A stretch of DNA of 64,000 bases. Source: Hoplostethus atlanticus (Eukaryota; Chordata; Actinopteri; Trachichthyiformes; Trachichthyidae). The notes beneath the pieces were generated by a model that ran no database searches, had not been told where the DNA came from, and saw nothing but the letters and a program-made list of their open reading frames with translations. A program made the translations under genes and the position numbers. The DNA is taken from NCBI GenBank assembly GCA_034670405.1, contig JAXDDX010000043.1, positions 1 to 64,000 of the forward strand. Reading direction: 5' to 3'. This document shows, in pieces, positions 52,180 to 63,335 of this stretch. Numbering within the stretch: the stretch's first letter is position 1; each line of letters begins with the position of its first letter.

Positions 52180-53690
52180 AGCTGACTATTCAAGTTCAGA
52201 ACAAACTTGTGGGACTTCAAGCATAAGCCAGAGTGTTTGGTAGTGCCCATCAGCCCAATCCAGAATAGTTGTGATATAAAAAGGTAATTTTCCAACAAGA
52301 GATTTGTAGATTAAACAAATACCATTGTTTATCATGTCTCTCGGGCAGTGAAGACCAACCAACCTTATCATACAGGATGCAGTGATGAGTAGCATATCTA
52401 ATAAATTTGAGCGCGGAATGATATACTGAGTCTAAGGGCTTAAGAGTGGAAACATATAGTATATATAGTTTGTCTATAAATAGAAATTACATCACCATAA
52501 TCCAAGATTGACAGGAAAACTGCTTCAATGATTGCTTCAATGACTTTTTGCTGCAATTTACTGACATCATTGTCTATATGGTATTTAAATGTAAATCTCT
52601 CATCAAGCAAGATATTTATATTCTGTAACCCTCTCAATGGTAGATCCGTTCAGCGTAGATAAATGCAGATTATTGTAATCAATATCTCTGGCTCTAGAAA
52701 ATAGCATGAACTTAGTTTTATTTGCATTCAGTACCGGTTTAAGATTAATAAGTGCATCTTGCAGAGCAGTAAGAAAAGTTCTCAACAGCTGATTATACAG
52801 AGTCACCAAAACTGTACAGAATAGTATCGTATCTGCATAAAGGTGAACGTGACAGACAGTAAGAGATGAGAAAATATCATTAATATAGATAGCAAACAGA
52901 ACAGCACCCGGAATTTATCCCTGTGGAACACCTTTTGTTAACGGTAAGACGTCAGACTGGGCATTCCCTAATTTTACACACTGAAGCCTCTATCAAATGC
53001 CAAATATAGCAGCACAATGTTTATTTTTGTCCAAAGCAGATATATCATTCAAGACCAACATAACAGCAGATATGGTGCTATGTTTAGCTCTGAAACCAGA
53101 CTGATGAGGGCTCAACATAGAATACCTAGAATACCAATGATTCCAGGATTTTTGCTAAACAGGACAGTTTGAAGATTGGTCGATAATTATTTAAATCACT
53201 TCTATCTCCTCCCTTATGCAATGGAGTTACATGAGCAGTCTTCCAGACACTAGGGACTATGCCAGTCGAAAGATTGAGAATATGCGCTATTTGTTCTGAG
53301 GTAAATGGGGTGGAAAGCCTTAGAAAAAGGATCTAGTTTATCCTCTCAAATTGATTTCCTGGCATAAATGCTTTGTAATGCATCATCATCACAACTTTAG
53401 GAGAGAAAGGCTGTAAGGTAAATTGAGAAGCACAGCTTATAGGATGTACACCATCATTATTAATAAAAGGGGGCCCTGTGTATTCATTTTCAATAGATAA
53501 CCAGCAGCAACAAAGTGTTTATTAAAAGCTAGGCAAATCTCTTTCTGGTCAGATAATAAACATTCAATTTGACGTGTGGATATAGAAATAGTGGTTTTGT
53601 TCAATTTACTGCCTTCCAAAGTGATGCAGGGTTCGAGGTTGCATACACAGTATATTGCATATACACCTGGTAATTTGTGTGACAACAATG
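52180..53690 (-). mobile_element. Degraded non-LTR retrotransposon fragment (reverse transcriptase)
   Basis: Several short minus-strand frames can be aligned in order: KPVLNANKTKFMLFSRARDI and TIERVTEYKYL (52809-52603), FTFKYHIDNDVSKLQQK (52637-52440) and ICLIYKSLVGKLPFYI (52395-52186), together the post-palm and C-terminal polymerase region. Upstream to about 53690 the palm can be sensed only in fragments. Frame shifts and stops are dense. It appears related to the fragment at 36640-37490. Confidence 0.6.
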
Positions 53691-54461
53691 TAACATCACA
53701 TCATTAAAAATGTTTCAGCGATCTAAAACATCAACAGTAAATGTCAAGTTTTGGTGTCAGCCCCTCAGGATCAAAGAGCAAGGGCTTCTTTCTAGAACCA
53801 CAATTTTGTACCAATGCTCAACAATTGTACAGGGAGAAATCCATTGTACGAGAGGCAGAGATACCAATTTCTCCACAAACAGTAGCCTCAATAGACCAGA
53901 ATGCAATGCAGCCACAAGACATTGTGTATTTTGAGTAAGGGGCAGGGGTCATTAATCAAAAGTAAACAAGGTAGTTTGAGGGAACGTGGTGTCGTGGAAA
54001 TTTGTCAAAGAAGTCAATGGCCACTGAAAGTTGTTTAAGCAGAGTGGATCATTTAATCATGTTGCAGCATGGAGAGAAATCAGCATACAGCTCCAACAGC
54101 ATTCAAGCATTTCTCTGCCCCTCTAAGAGTGAGCAGGATCTTTATACCTACACGTTACACAAGCCCTTTAAGGGTTACCTCAGGTCAAAATAACAAGGTC
54201 ACTAGAATAGACAAAACAGTGTTGGTAGACAAATGACTTGGAGACACTCAGTGCTAGGCTAATCACTTTAAGTGTTTTTTTTCTTTAAGTGAAAGTAAAA
54301 TTACTGACTTCAAAAAATACACAAAAAAAGCTACTCCATTACAATAACGAGTAATTTGTTACTTCGACCTTCAACTAAATCTAGTATTACTGTCCATCGC
54401 TTCTGCCTCAACAAATTAATAAAGTGGCATGCTGTGATATCTCCTTCCTTACCTTCTGCAG
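53691..54461. other. Unit B intron, no recognisable feature
   Basis: Short frames such as 53741-53938 and 54002-54193 have no domain. The final 30 bases before 54462 form the acceptor tract of the desmoglein exon. Confidence 0.4.
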
Positions 54462-54587
54462 CTGTATGGGTCTTTGGGAGGTGGTGAGGCCAGCATACAG
54501 CTGAGACGCCAGAAGAGGCACTGGCTCGTCCCAGCACAGCCACTAAAAGAGAACCGGGACTACACTCCAAGACACTATCTTACCAGA
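54462..54587 (+). CDS. dsg2-like: Desmoglein unit B exon: propeptide end, furin-like site and EC1 start
   Basis: CTTCCTTACCTTCTGCAG precedes and ACCAGA|GTAAGA follows; 126 bases, phase 0 to 0. It reads LYGSLGGGEASIQL, then RRQKR, a proprotein-convertase site, and immediately HWLVPAQPLKENRDYT, the EC1 start of desmosomal cadherins. The Trp at position 2 after the cleavage site is the strand-swap residue used in adhesion. It ends in LTR, and the next exon begins IRSD, giving the family's usual join. With exon 1 it would give a very short propeptide unless another small exon exists. Confidence 0.82.
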
Positions 54588-54949
54588 GTAAGATGTTCCA
54601 TCATGTCTTCACATCATGTCGTCTCATTGTTGTTCAATAATGTGTTTCCTGACTCTGCAGTGCAATGCGGCACAGCAATTATAGTGGTAAATAAAAAAAA
54701 GAGTAAAGGCTTAATTCACTATAAGGCAAACAATCATTATTTTGTGAAATGTTAAACTCACATTTATGGGTATGGGTTCTGTTTAGTCCTTTGTTCTGTC
54801 AGACTCTTGTTTGTAATATCACAGAATTAAATATTGTTTCCATTTACTAGGACTATAAATTATAATGCTTTGCTTTGTGACACTTGGGTCGTATTGGGTA
54901 GTATTAGTAGTAGTAGTATTACAGCTTGTGTTAAACACACACTGTCTAA

Positions 54950-56524
54950 ATCAAATCACATTTATTTGTATAGCCCTTAATCACCGTTACAGTCTCTAAG
55001 GGCTTCACAGTGCCCAACATGTGAAAATAATAAATGGTTAGTACACGACATCCCCCAGCCTTAGACCCTCACAGAGGACAAGGAAAAACTCCCACAAACC
55101 CTCACTGGGAAAATTGGGAGAAACCTTGGGAGGGGCTACTCAGAGAGGGATCCCCCTACCAGGACGGTTGGGCGTGCAATAGATGCCGAGTTTGGGCAAG
55201 CAGCATATACACAATATATGAAAGTTTATTTTGGTGGGACATCCAGATCTGATGGGGCGGCATCACAGCAACGGCAACTCAGTCAGCGTCATCATAGGAC
55301 TAGGGGACCATGCAGGCGCCAACACTGCCCAGATAGGAGAACGCAACGTCCGCTCAGTCAGCATCGTCCTAGGAGGCGGGACCAACCAGACGCCAACTCT
55401 GCCGGGCTGCAGCCTGGAACAGATAGGAGACTCACCCACACACACCCATACACACACTCTCACTCACACAGACATGACCAGCGTCAGTGGACAGGAGCAG
55501 GTAGACCAGGAGAATAGGACATGTAGGCAGGATGCTAGTATCCATCGGCAGGACCCTGATCTAGGATGAGCTAACTGGTCTAGCCTTACTCTGAGAAGAG
55601 ACTGAGCCACTCCCTCAAGGCTGGTCAAATGACAGAGAGAATAAATGGGTTTTTAGCCTTGACTTAAAGACTTCGATAGAGCCTGCCTCTCTGATTGAGG
55701 CAGGCAGACTGTTCCATAGATAGGGAGCCCGGTAAGAAAAGGCTCTGTTACCTGCAGTTTTCTTTTTGACTGCTGGGATAGACAGGTAGTCAGCATCCTG
55801 AGATCTGAGGGTGCGTGGCGGTTTATAAGGTTTAATCAAATCGGATAAATAGGACGGTGCCATCCCATGTAATGATTTATATGTAAGTAAAAGCACCTTA
55901 AAGTCACACCTGGCCTGAATTGGTAGCCAGTGTAATGAGGACAGGATGGGAGTTATATGGTCGAATTTCCTAGTTTTGGTCAGGATTCTGGCAGCAGCAT
56001 TCTGGACCAGTTGTAGTTTTTTAGTGCGCCCAGTAGGTAAGCCCGAGAAAAGGACATTGCAATAATCGATTCTGGATGATACAAAGGCATGTACTAAAAT
56101 TTCTGCGTCTGCCTCTGTTAGCATAGGTCGAATTTTGGCAATATTGCGAAGATGATAAAACGCTGATTTAGTGATCTCCTTAATGTGCAACTCGAATGAG
56201 AGGGTAGGGTCGAATTTTACCCCAAGGTTTTTAACGTATGGGCTCTGGGAGATTACACAACTATCAAAGTTAAGAGTACTATTCTCAAATAAGTGTCTAT
56301 GTCTAGCCGGTCCCACAATCAGCATCTCAGTTTTGCTGCCATTAAGAAGTAGGAAGTTTAGGGACATCCAATATTTGACCTCTGATAGGCAGGCCTCTAG
56401 TTTTTGGAATTGGGTGTCATCGGTTGGTTTGACTGGTATGTAAATTTGGGTGTCATCGGCGTAGCAATGGAAGTTAATGCCAAATTTGCGAATGATGCCA
56501 CCAAGTGGTAGCATATAGATAGAG
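54950..56524 (-). mobile_element. Young 5'-truncated L2-like LINE copy (minus)
   Basis: The 3' end begins with AAATCAAATCACATTTATTT at about 54950, followed by the same 3' untranslated region as the copy at 37817-39912 but with one fewer 75-base direct repeat. The polymerase frame runs from 55615 to 56514 and is cut at MLPLGGIIRKFG, just before the catalytic box. The junction at 56511-56537 is an 11-base palindrome around GAGAA. The sequence is nearly the same as the other copy, so it is recent. Confidence 0.86.
55615..56514 (-). CDS. L2-like LINE reverse transcriptase C-terminal part
   Basis: 299 open codons start near the catalytic CYADDTQIY box (residues 17-25) and continue to the C-terminal end (SRLKTHLFSLSFDQP). 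Compared with the copy at 37817-39154 only four residues differ in the shared region. The first half of the polymerase, with the first catalytic Asp, is missing because of 5' truncation, so the product cannot be active. The Met shown is internal. Confidence 0.85.
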   Translation of the reverse strand: MLPLGGIIRKFGINFHCYADDTQIYIPVKPTDDTQFQKLEACLSEVKYWMSLNFLLLNGSKTEMLIVGPARHRHLFENSTLNFDSCVISQSPYVKNLGVKFDPTLSFELHIKEITKSAFYHLRNIAKIRPMLTEADAEILVHAFVSSRIDYCNVLFSGLPTGRTKKLQLVQNAAARILTKTRKFDHITPILSSLHWLPIQARCDFKVLLLTYKSLHGMAPSYLSDLIKPYKPPRTLRSQDADYLSIPAVKKKTAGNRAFSYRAPYLWNSLPASIREAGSIEVFKSRLKTHLFSLSFDQP

Positions 56525-56768
56525 AATATCTATATGCACAACACAACGTCTAGTTGTGTTGTTGTATCAGATAGATAGGTTGTTATACTGATGTCAATCA
56601 TTTCTTTGAGAAGGATTTGAAATATTCTATTTGGAAACTGTGCTTTCTTGGTGCCTTGTTCTGTAGAGAATTAATGAGCACCTCCTCTTCAGATATGTCA
56701 GCACTGATCTCTATCTTCAGCCAGGAATTTGGTAAGGGGTAATTTATACAGGCCCCACTTTGCTGAGG
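56525..56768. other. Short unassigned segment between the LINE and the gypsy remnant
   Basis: There is no clear coding sequence. It is probably decayed gypsy sequence downstream of RNase H or flanking intron. Confidence 0.35.
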
Positions 56769-57287
56769 TCATCTCTGGATACAACGTCTCTTGTTGGCAC
56801 AGTCAATCAGGTGGGCTGGTTCTTTACTTGCCACTCCATCGCAGCACGCCCGTGTCACCTCTGCAGCTACGGTCCCATTTGCCAACTCCTCCCCATCCTC
56901 ATCTTCTCCTCTGGGGGTGGGGATCTGCAATGGCACACAGGACAAGGCATCAGCATTTGTGTTGCTCTTACCAGCTCTGAATTTGAGTGTATAGTTGTAG
57001 CTGGCTAGCCATGCTGCCCAACGCTGCTTCACACTTCTCAGGTTGGCTGTATGCAGATGGACGAGAGGGTTATTGTCAGTGTATACTGTAAATTGGGAGC
57101 CGAGCAAGTATTCATGGCATTTTTCAGTGACAGCCCATTTTAAGGCTAGGAATTCAAGCTTAAACGAGCTGTAGTTGGCATCATTTTTTTCTGAGGGGTG
57201 TAAACTACGGCTGGCGTAGGCGATGACTCTCGACCCCCTGCTGTACTTGCGCCAACACTTCTCCCAACCCCCGTGTGACGGCTGCAA
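56769..57287 (-). pseudogene. RNase H region of the gypsy remnant
   Basis: The frame reads SRVIAYASRSLHPSEKNDAN, then KLEFLALKWAVTEKCHEYLL, then FTVYTDNNPLVHLHTANL and KSNTNADALSCVP. The E-x-x-A-L-K-W-A-V helix and the Y-T-D-N-N-P-L strand are intact RNase H motifs. The first part of the domain (YTDASN with its Asp) lies 0.7 kb away at about 57970, because of an insertion. The end is followed by stops. Confidence 0.78.
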
Positions 57288-57950
57288 CTACCAGCTGCAC
57301 CATCAACCTAGCACACCAACGGTAATCATACACAACTATACACCTTTTAACATATATAAAAATTATACTGACAATAGGTTGTTTTTTTTTAAAACCTTTT
57401 ATTAGCTTTGTGACATGAACATATGACTGATTTGAGTGCACACAATCTTTCATATCAAAATGTGTTGCTATAACATACTTTCCTTTGTCGAGTATCTGCT
57501 GCTGAGCCATCAGTCCTTGCCACCTGGCCAACAAAGACCGAGCCGCCGCCTCAGACCAGCTTATGTGGGCCAACAGGGTGATTGGACCCTACCACACCAG
57601 CTACAGCCAGAGGGGTGGTTCGGGACTTTCTGTCATGAAGTACCCTGCAATTAACTATGGGCTAGTCCCATTGTGTATATAGCACTGCTGGTGGGAGTGG
57701 AAGTTAGTTAGTTTTTGTTTGGTCACAGCACTTATGACTTCATTTTGACTTAGTTCTGTTTATTTTGACCGATATAATTTTCTGTCTCTAGAGCAGTTCT
57801 TTAAGTTGAAGTCGATCTTTTGTTGTTACTTGTTTTGTTACTGATTTTACCCATCTTAAATAATTGTACATATTTTTGGGCTAAAAAAAACACCTTATTT
57901 TTCATACCACCTGATCTCCCAGTCGTACTGCAAACCCCAGGTCCCTCACA
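57275..57950. mobile_element. Insertion of unknown type within the RNase H domain
   Basis: RNase H coding sequence is readable up to the YTDASNRG region near 57950 and resumes with RGLGEVLAQVQQG near 57290. The roughly 0.67 kb in between is not part of gypsy elements. It is A+T rich in the middle and has GTGTGACGG at its left edge and CCCTCACAC at its right, which could be short inverted ends. No transposase or tail is seen. Confidence 0.5.
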
Positions 57951-59119
57951 CCCCGGTTACTGGCATCTGTGTAAACAACAAATGGGAGTGAGAAGTCAGC
58001 AAAGGCCAACACTAGGGCCTTTATGAGGGCTTGCTTCAGCTGATGGAATGTTTGATCACAGTCAGGACCCCAATCCTTCAAGGGTACCCCTGTCCGGTGC
58101 TTGTCTTTTTTTGGTTGGCCCACAAGCTGGCCATGCAAAAGCCGAGCTACTTTGGAGAAATCCTTTATGAAACGACAGTAATAGCCAATCAGACCAAGAA
58201 AAGCACGAAGCTCTCTTACCGTGGTTGGTCGTGGCCAGTCAGACACTGCCTTCACCTGCTCCACCACTGGAGTAATGCCCTTCTCTGCCACAATGTGTCC
58301 CAGGTATTGCATGCTTTTCTGAAAGAGATGACACTTACTTGGTTTTAACTTTAGGCCATGCTGTGCCAGACGCTGCAACACTAATTCCAGGTGCTGCAGG
58401 TGGGAAGAGAAGTCTGATGAGAAGACAATTATAGCATCCAAGTAGATGATATAATGAAATGTGGCAGGAGCATTACAGAGACCGAAAGGCATCCTGTGGA
58501 ACTCATACAGCCCCATGGGCGTGGCGAATGCCGTCTTCTCTTTGTCCTCTGGATGTACTGGGACTTGCCAGTAGCCACTGGCTAGATCCAGAGTGGAGAA
58601 GAAGGCAGTCTTAGACAGCATGGGTAACAACTTCTCTATACGAGGCAACGGGAAGGCATCTTTGTGTGTGAGGCTGTTAACTTTGCGGTAATCCACGCAA
58701 AATCTGATCGTTCCATCTTTTTTTCTCACCAAGACTATGGGCGAAGCCCCTGTTATAACCCCTGTTTCTACCATGTCTTGTAGGAGAGTATGTACCTCTT
58801 GATATAAGTTGGGGGGAATCTGTCGGTGGCGTTGTTGTACAGGAGCTGCATTGCCTGTGGGGATCTCATGGAACACAGTGTCAGTGAGTCCATGGTCATT
58901 GTCCTCCAAGGCGAAGACCTCTCTATGCTGTGCCAGGAATCTGAACACTTCTTTGTTTTGTGCAGTGGTCAAGGTTGCCTCTGGGAGGTTTCCTGGCATA
59001 TCCCTTTCACTTTGAACTTCACTGGAAGGGATCAGTTGTAGGTGTACTTCCATTACGCCTGGCTTGTCCATTGCACCAGAAGAAATGTCAGCTTGGTTGG
59101 ATGAGGGAGAGTTGACCAA
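57902..59119 (-). pseudogene. Reverse transcriptase region of the gypsy remnant
   Basis: The 405-codon frame contains PIVLVRKKDGTIRFCVDYRK, FFSTLDLASGYWQVPVHPED and MGLYEFHRMPFGLCNAPATF. About 20 residues normally between the ATF block and the active box are missing, and the box reads YLDA where YLDD is expected. The thumb and connection follow (LKPSKCHLFQKSMQYLGHIV, then LRAFLGLIGYYCRFIKDFS). The frame stays open despite the loss, but the polymerase must be inactive. Confidence 0.8.
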
Positions 59120-59301
59120 GCTTTTGGTACCTTCTCATGAAGACAGTGTTGCCACTCGGGTTTTTCAGCCTCAAAAGGAACTTTACTGTCATCTGCAGTC
59201 TATGGCGTGAGCAACTACACAGAGGGTGGCATCAGGCAAAGGTTCAATCAAGCCTAAGTAAGGCTTCGCCCCTGGTCCTCCATGAATCCAGCCTGGCAGA
59301 A

Positions 59302-59784
59302 TCACTTCTTGGGAAGTATCTTGGCATTGGTCAGTACCCGGACATAGCCCACCTCACCATTAGAATTGGCAAACCTTGCTTCATGAGTGCACATAGTCAT
59401 GGCTTCGCTCCACACCTGACGACCAGGTGGATTGACTTTTGGGGCTGGTTTGTGTTGTGGTTCTTTGTCTTGGAATAGGCTGGCCCAGCAGCCGCGGATG
59501 ATATTCATACCCAGTAGCCCAGGGGTACGGGCCAGGCAGTGGTCTTTGACAACGACAATGCGACATTGAGGTAAGGTGACAGCCCCGATCTCCACCTCCA
59601 ACTCTAGACAGCCAACAAAGGGTATGTTCTTACCATTTGCTGCAGTGAGGGACAGCCATGTTGAGGAGTCTTGAAGCCTTGTTCCCTTATCTCCAAACAG
59701 TTGTTTAAAAGTGCTCTCTCTCAAGAGGGTCACTTGAGAACCTGTGTTGAGGACATAAATTACTTCTTCTCCTGCCATCTTCAC
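59302..59784 (-). pseudogene. Protease region of the gypsy remnant
   Basis: The 160-codon frame starts MKMAGEEVIYVLNTGSQVTL, where the catalytic D-T-G of retropepsins reads N-T-G, then IPFVGCLELEVEIGAVTLPQ and LLGMNIIRGC, the flap and C-terminal core of the domain. The replacement of the catalytic Asp should abolish activity. It sits between gag and reverse transcriptase as usual. Confidence 0.72.
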
Positions 59785-59850
59785 TAGAATGGTTGAACTT
59801 TACCCCACTAGGACGTTCCTGGGTATTTCGGCTTGTGCTGCAACCCTAAC

Positions 59851-60720
59851 CTAGGAATTTAAAGGCGCCGAGCCAGTTGAGTTGGACCTTTGCTGCAATG
59901 TCTCCCGTTTTTTGGCATCTCCATCTAGGTCATATTGGTTAAGGTTAGGTGCGGCTTGTCTGGCTGGTTCTCGTGGGTGGTCCGGTGGTAGAGCTGTTGG
60001 TAAACTTGGCCTTCGTTCTCTCCCCTGATATCGAGGGTAATGGGGCCCCCTGCTGGTAGTCTGATACCCTTGGTTCAGTTTAGTTTTCAGTTTGCTTACA
60101 ATGTTCTTGGTGAAGCTCATCTGGTCCCTCAACTCTGCTGTCATTTCTTCCTTTAGGTCTTTTTTAAGCTGTGTGAGATCGAGTGTAGCTGCTGAATGTG
60201 GGGAGAGATGGGCCACAGCATACTAGCAGGTGGCAATGGAATCTTCTCCCTCAGCCTCCATACGAATCCTCACTTCCTTCTTTATATCTGAAAAAGACAG
60301 AGTTCGAGTAGAAAGGATCTTGGTTCTTAATTCTCTTCGCATAAGGATATCGATGTTAGCCATAGTGGGGTCCCTCTTTTTCAGCTTAAGGAAGAGTTCC
60401 TGTAGCCGGAGTGAGAATTCTTCAGCCGTCTCTGAAGCCTCTTGTCTGCAGCTGAAACAGCAGGCATTCTCTCACCATATAACTCTTTTAAGACCACAAA
60501 GACTCTGCTGTATCTCCCTTAGTATCTGATAAAATGAGAATCTGGCCTTTAGCTTCTCCATCTTACTGCTTGGACGTTATCAGCCATCTTGCACATTCTA
60601 TTGTTTTTAGGTTTGCTTCCCATTCTCTTAACCCAACCTCTGAGTTTATACCTCTGATTTTTTTGTTTAAATTAGCTCCACTAGTTTCATCCTTGTTACT
60701 AGTTTCTGGCATTGTTCTGA
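59851..60720 (-). pseudogene. Gag region of the gypsy remnant
   Basis: Between 60720 and 60230 the minus strand shows pieces such as ETAEEFSLRLQELFLKLKKR and LRTKILVRTRTLSFSDIKKE, the capsid-type region, split by frame shifts. The frame 60216-59851 is the hydrophilic C-terminal part, rich in Lys, Pro, Gln and Arg. No clear zinc knuckle is visible. Confidence 0.6.
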
Positions 60721-60769
60721 ATGTTCCAGCCACTGGAACCCAAGCCCTGCACTGCCGACTACGCCAAGT

Positions 60770-62252
60770 TGTAACAGGTTCAAAAGTTAGCTGTATTTGC
60801 TACGCCACCCTCAATAGAGAGGTGAGGGGCCTCTCAAGTTTAGCCAGATTCTATACCCAGGAGTCAGAACATCAGTGGCCAAAACACACTCAGAACAAGA
60901 CAATGCCGAAGATATGAAAAATCTAACACTGTTTATTTAGACAAAGCAGTAGGTTACAGTTTAAAATAACCATCTATAACTCCTGGACCACCCTTGGAGA
61001 ATAGGCGCACCTAGGAGGCAAGAGAATAACATAGCCCACTATATCAGAAAAATAAATGTCTCACACCACACAAATCGCTACACAATGGAAAGGTGACTCA
61101 AATCACTCAAATTCAACACACATCATAGATCACACCATAGGTAAAGCATATCAAATTGACCATATAAAGTGACAAGCCAATATAGACTTCAGGCTTCTAG
61201 GCAATCCTACAATAAGAAAATGGTAATTAAATGATGGATAACTAGATATTTAAATACAATTCCATGCACCACAAGAAATTATTAGGTAATTAATCCCTAG
61301 ACACCTCCACACAATGCAATACAAGGCAATATGGAAAATAGATAGGTAGTGAACAACAGATTACTTCAATTTAAGGGTAAGACAAGGCCTAGGTAATATT
61401 GGAATAGAACAAATTAATAAATACAATACATTACAATACAATGTAATCCGAGGCAGTAGGATAAGTAATAGACGATGAATGGATAGCTTAGGTTATCAAG
61501 GCCTATGCAATCGAAATAAGCAACTAGACGATGAATAAATAGGTACGTCATCCAAGTCTGCCTGAGAGATAAATATGCGAATAAATAGATTTGTTCAAGT
61601 TTAGTAGACAGATCATCAGTACACTGCAAGTTCAATTCTTCGCTTTTCCAAACAACGGTGTGAGGTAATTGGATTAAATAAATGAGCAGTTAAGAGAGTG
61701 GAAGAGAGAGAGAGCGAACGAGAGTATCTCCACACATCACCACACAATGCAGAGCGAAAATAAAAAATAAAATAATAAACTAGGCCTGGTAATTTCCAAA
61801 TACAATCTATGAGGGATGCGTGAGGTCGGATGGAACGCGTTTTAGTAGGAACTAAACCATTACCATGTATTCTACAATTCTAACTTCTTGTAATATAATA
61901 GATAGCAATCACATAACGAATAAAGAACAAGGAGATCTTTTAGCAACCAATACAATACCGCACGAAGCGTGTTAAGAGCGTCCTCTCCAACATCACACGC
62001 TCTCGTACAAAGGGCCACACCTGACTGAAGGTGCGCTTCAGTTTTATTAATCGGCTGCCACGACTCGCTTGCTCATTGGCGGTCAACAGCCAGTCGGCAG
62101 CGCGGCTTCGTCGTACTCGGGAGACAGAAAAGAGAGGAATCAGTAGCATGTCAATTGTAATGGAGGGGAAATCAGTGGTAGGTCATAGTAATGTCATGAA
62201 CACTAATGATTTTTAAACCACTCAAAGATTCCTGCATTTCCCCCATGTTACA
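60770..62252 (-). repeat. LTR of the gypsy remnant (about 1.48 kb)
   Basis: On the minus strand it starts TGTAACATGGGGGAAATGC at 62252 and ends CCTGTTACA at 60770; the outer TGTAACA and TGTTACA are inverted copies, as in LTRs. Directly downstream lies the primer-binding-like ACTTGGCGTAGTCGGC. The body is A+T rich, with many AATACAAT runs and no domain-bearing ORF. No second copy lies in the window, so the boundary call rests on one LTR. Confidence 0.65.
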
Positions 62253-63179
62253 TTACTATCCACGTTTTTTTCTGACCAAAAAGAACAAGCAATGATTGTT
62301 ATTTTTAAGTTCGTAGAACTGGCAAACCTGCACTCTGCACATTGCTCCCCAAATGGATAGTCAAAACTTAATTTAGCACTTGCCAAAGGCCAGGTCTTTG
62401 CTTACTATCTCTGGCAGGATTGTAAATTGCTGGCTTATGTCTGCGGATTGCATATTGGGATATGCAAATATCCCAATCCGCTAACAGCCCTAACTTGCCT
62501 ACTCAATAACAAATCTTGTCTGACTTGTTCACCTTCATGCACAAAGACAATCTGATGCATGAGGTTCTCTCACCTAAGTGTTATCTTCTGTCTTTACTCT
62601 CAGTTGCTGCTGCCTGGGGCTCAAACACTGCTTATGCTTAGTCCTTTGCTCGTTGTTGTTTTTGTACATGGAAGATGTGCAATTTTCACCATTTTTTTCT
62701 GTAACAGCAGCACATAGATAGTTCCAAAAATACATTTCATCCTATATCCATATTTAATCCATATTGAAAAGCACTTTTTCAATTGATGTATTTGCTTCAC
62801 TATGCGCTTCCTCTTTTGTAATGATCTTGCTTTGTTCAATGCAAGTTTGTTTGTGCCAAGACCAAGGCCTGTCTCGACAAGCCTGTTGCACTTTCCCAAT
62901 GATATCTCTGTGTCTAAGTGCTGGTTGTGCTGAAATATTTCTTTAGGGGTCCATTTCCACCCAGTTGCTAGGGGAGGTACTACACTATTTACTGTTGTGT
63001 CTTTAGAGCAGTCCAGGTGTTTTGTGCTTTTCAAAAATCAATATTGGCAGGTATGACCTTGCAGCATAGAGACTCCTGCTTACCCGAGTGAAGTAAAGTG
63101 AGTTGTGTTTACATTGATAAGTTAATCAATTCTAATTATTATTATAATTAGCTTTTATTATTTTTGTTATTTTTTTCAG
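62253..63179. other. Unit B intron, one unrecognised ORF
   Basis: A minus-strand frame of 137 codons (63034-62621) has no family I recognise; it is Lys rich and hydrophilic, with TGWKWTPKEIFQHNQHL as its most distinctive part. The rest is A+T rich. The acceptor tract of the next exon, TTTTTGTTATTTTTTTCAG, ends at 63179. Confidence 0.35.
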
Positions 63180-63335
63180 ATCAGGTCAGACTTGGACACC
63201 AAACAGACCCTATATTACTCTCTGTTCGGTCCTGGGGCAAGTACGTACCCCATCAACTTGTTTGTTGTGGACGAGTCTAGTGGACGGGTTTATGTCCGAG
63301 GGAAGCTTGACCGAGAGGAGAAGGAAATTTACACT
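63180..63335 (+). CDS. dsg2-like: Desmoglein unit B exon: first half of EC1
   Basis: The exon is 156 bases, phase 0 to 0, with donor TAC ACT|GTGAGT. It reads IRSDLDTKQTLYYSLFGPGA, then YPINLFVVDESSGRVYVRGK and LDREEKEIY. IRSD-x-D, the Y-S-L-x-G-x-G-A strand and the L-D-R-E calcium ligand motif are hallmarks of desmosomal cadherin EC1. The frame is intact. Confidence 0.87.

Larger units (their letters stand above)
56769..62252 (-). mobile_element. Degenerate Ty3/gypsy element with one 1.5-kb LTR
   Basis: Along the minus strand: LTR (62252-60770), a TTGGCGTAGTCGGCAG-type primer region, gag (60720-59851), protease (59784-59302), reverse transcriptase (59119-57902), an insertion (about 57950-57275), and RNase H (57287-56769). 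This is the normal gypsy order, unlike the Gmr1-type element. Integrase and the second LTR are not present before the young LINE at 56524. Active-site changes in protease and reverse transcriptase show long inactivity. It fills most of the intron between the second and third visible exons of unit B. Confidence 0.8.

Noticed and set aside
57223..57405. Possible desmoglein exon in the plus strand
   Set aside because: There is no cadherin motif, and it overlaps the edge of the insertion in RNase H.
60534..60917. 127-codon plus-strand ORF
   Set aside because: It runs antisense over gag and across the LTR boundary of the gypsy remnant, with no domain.
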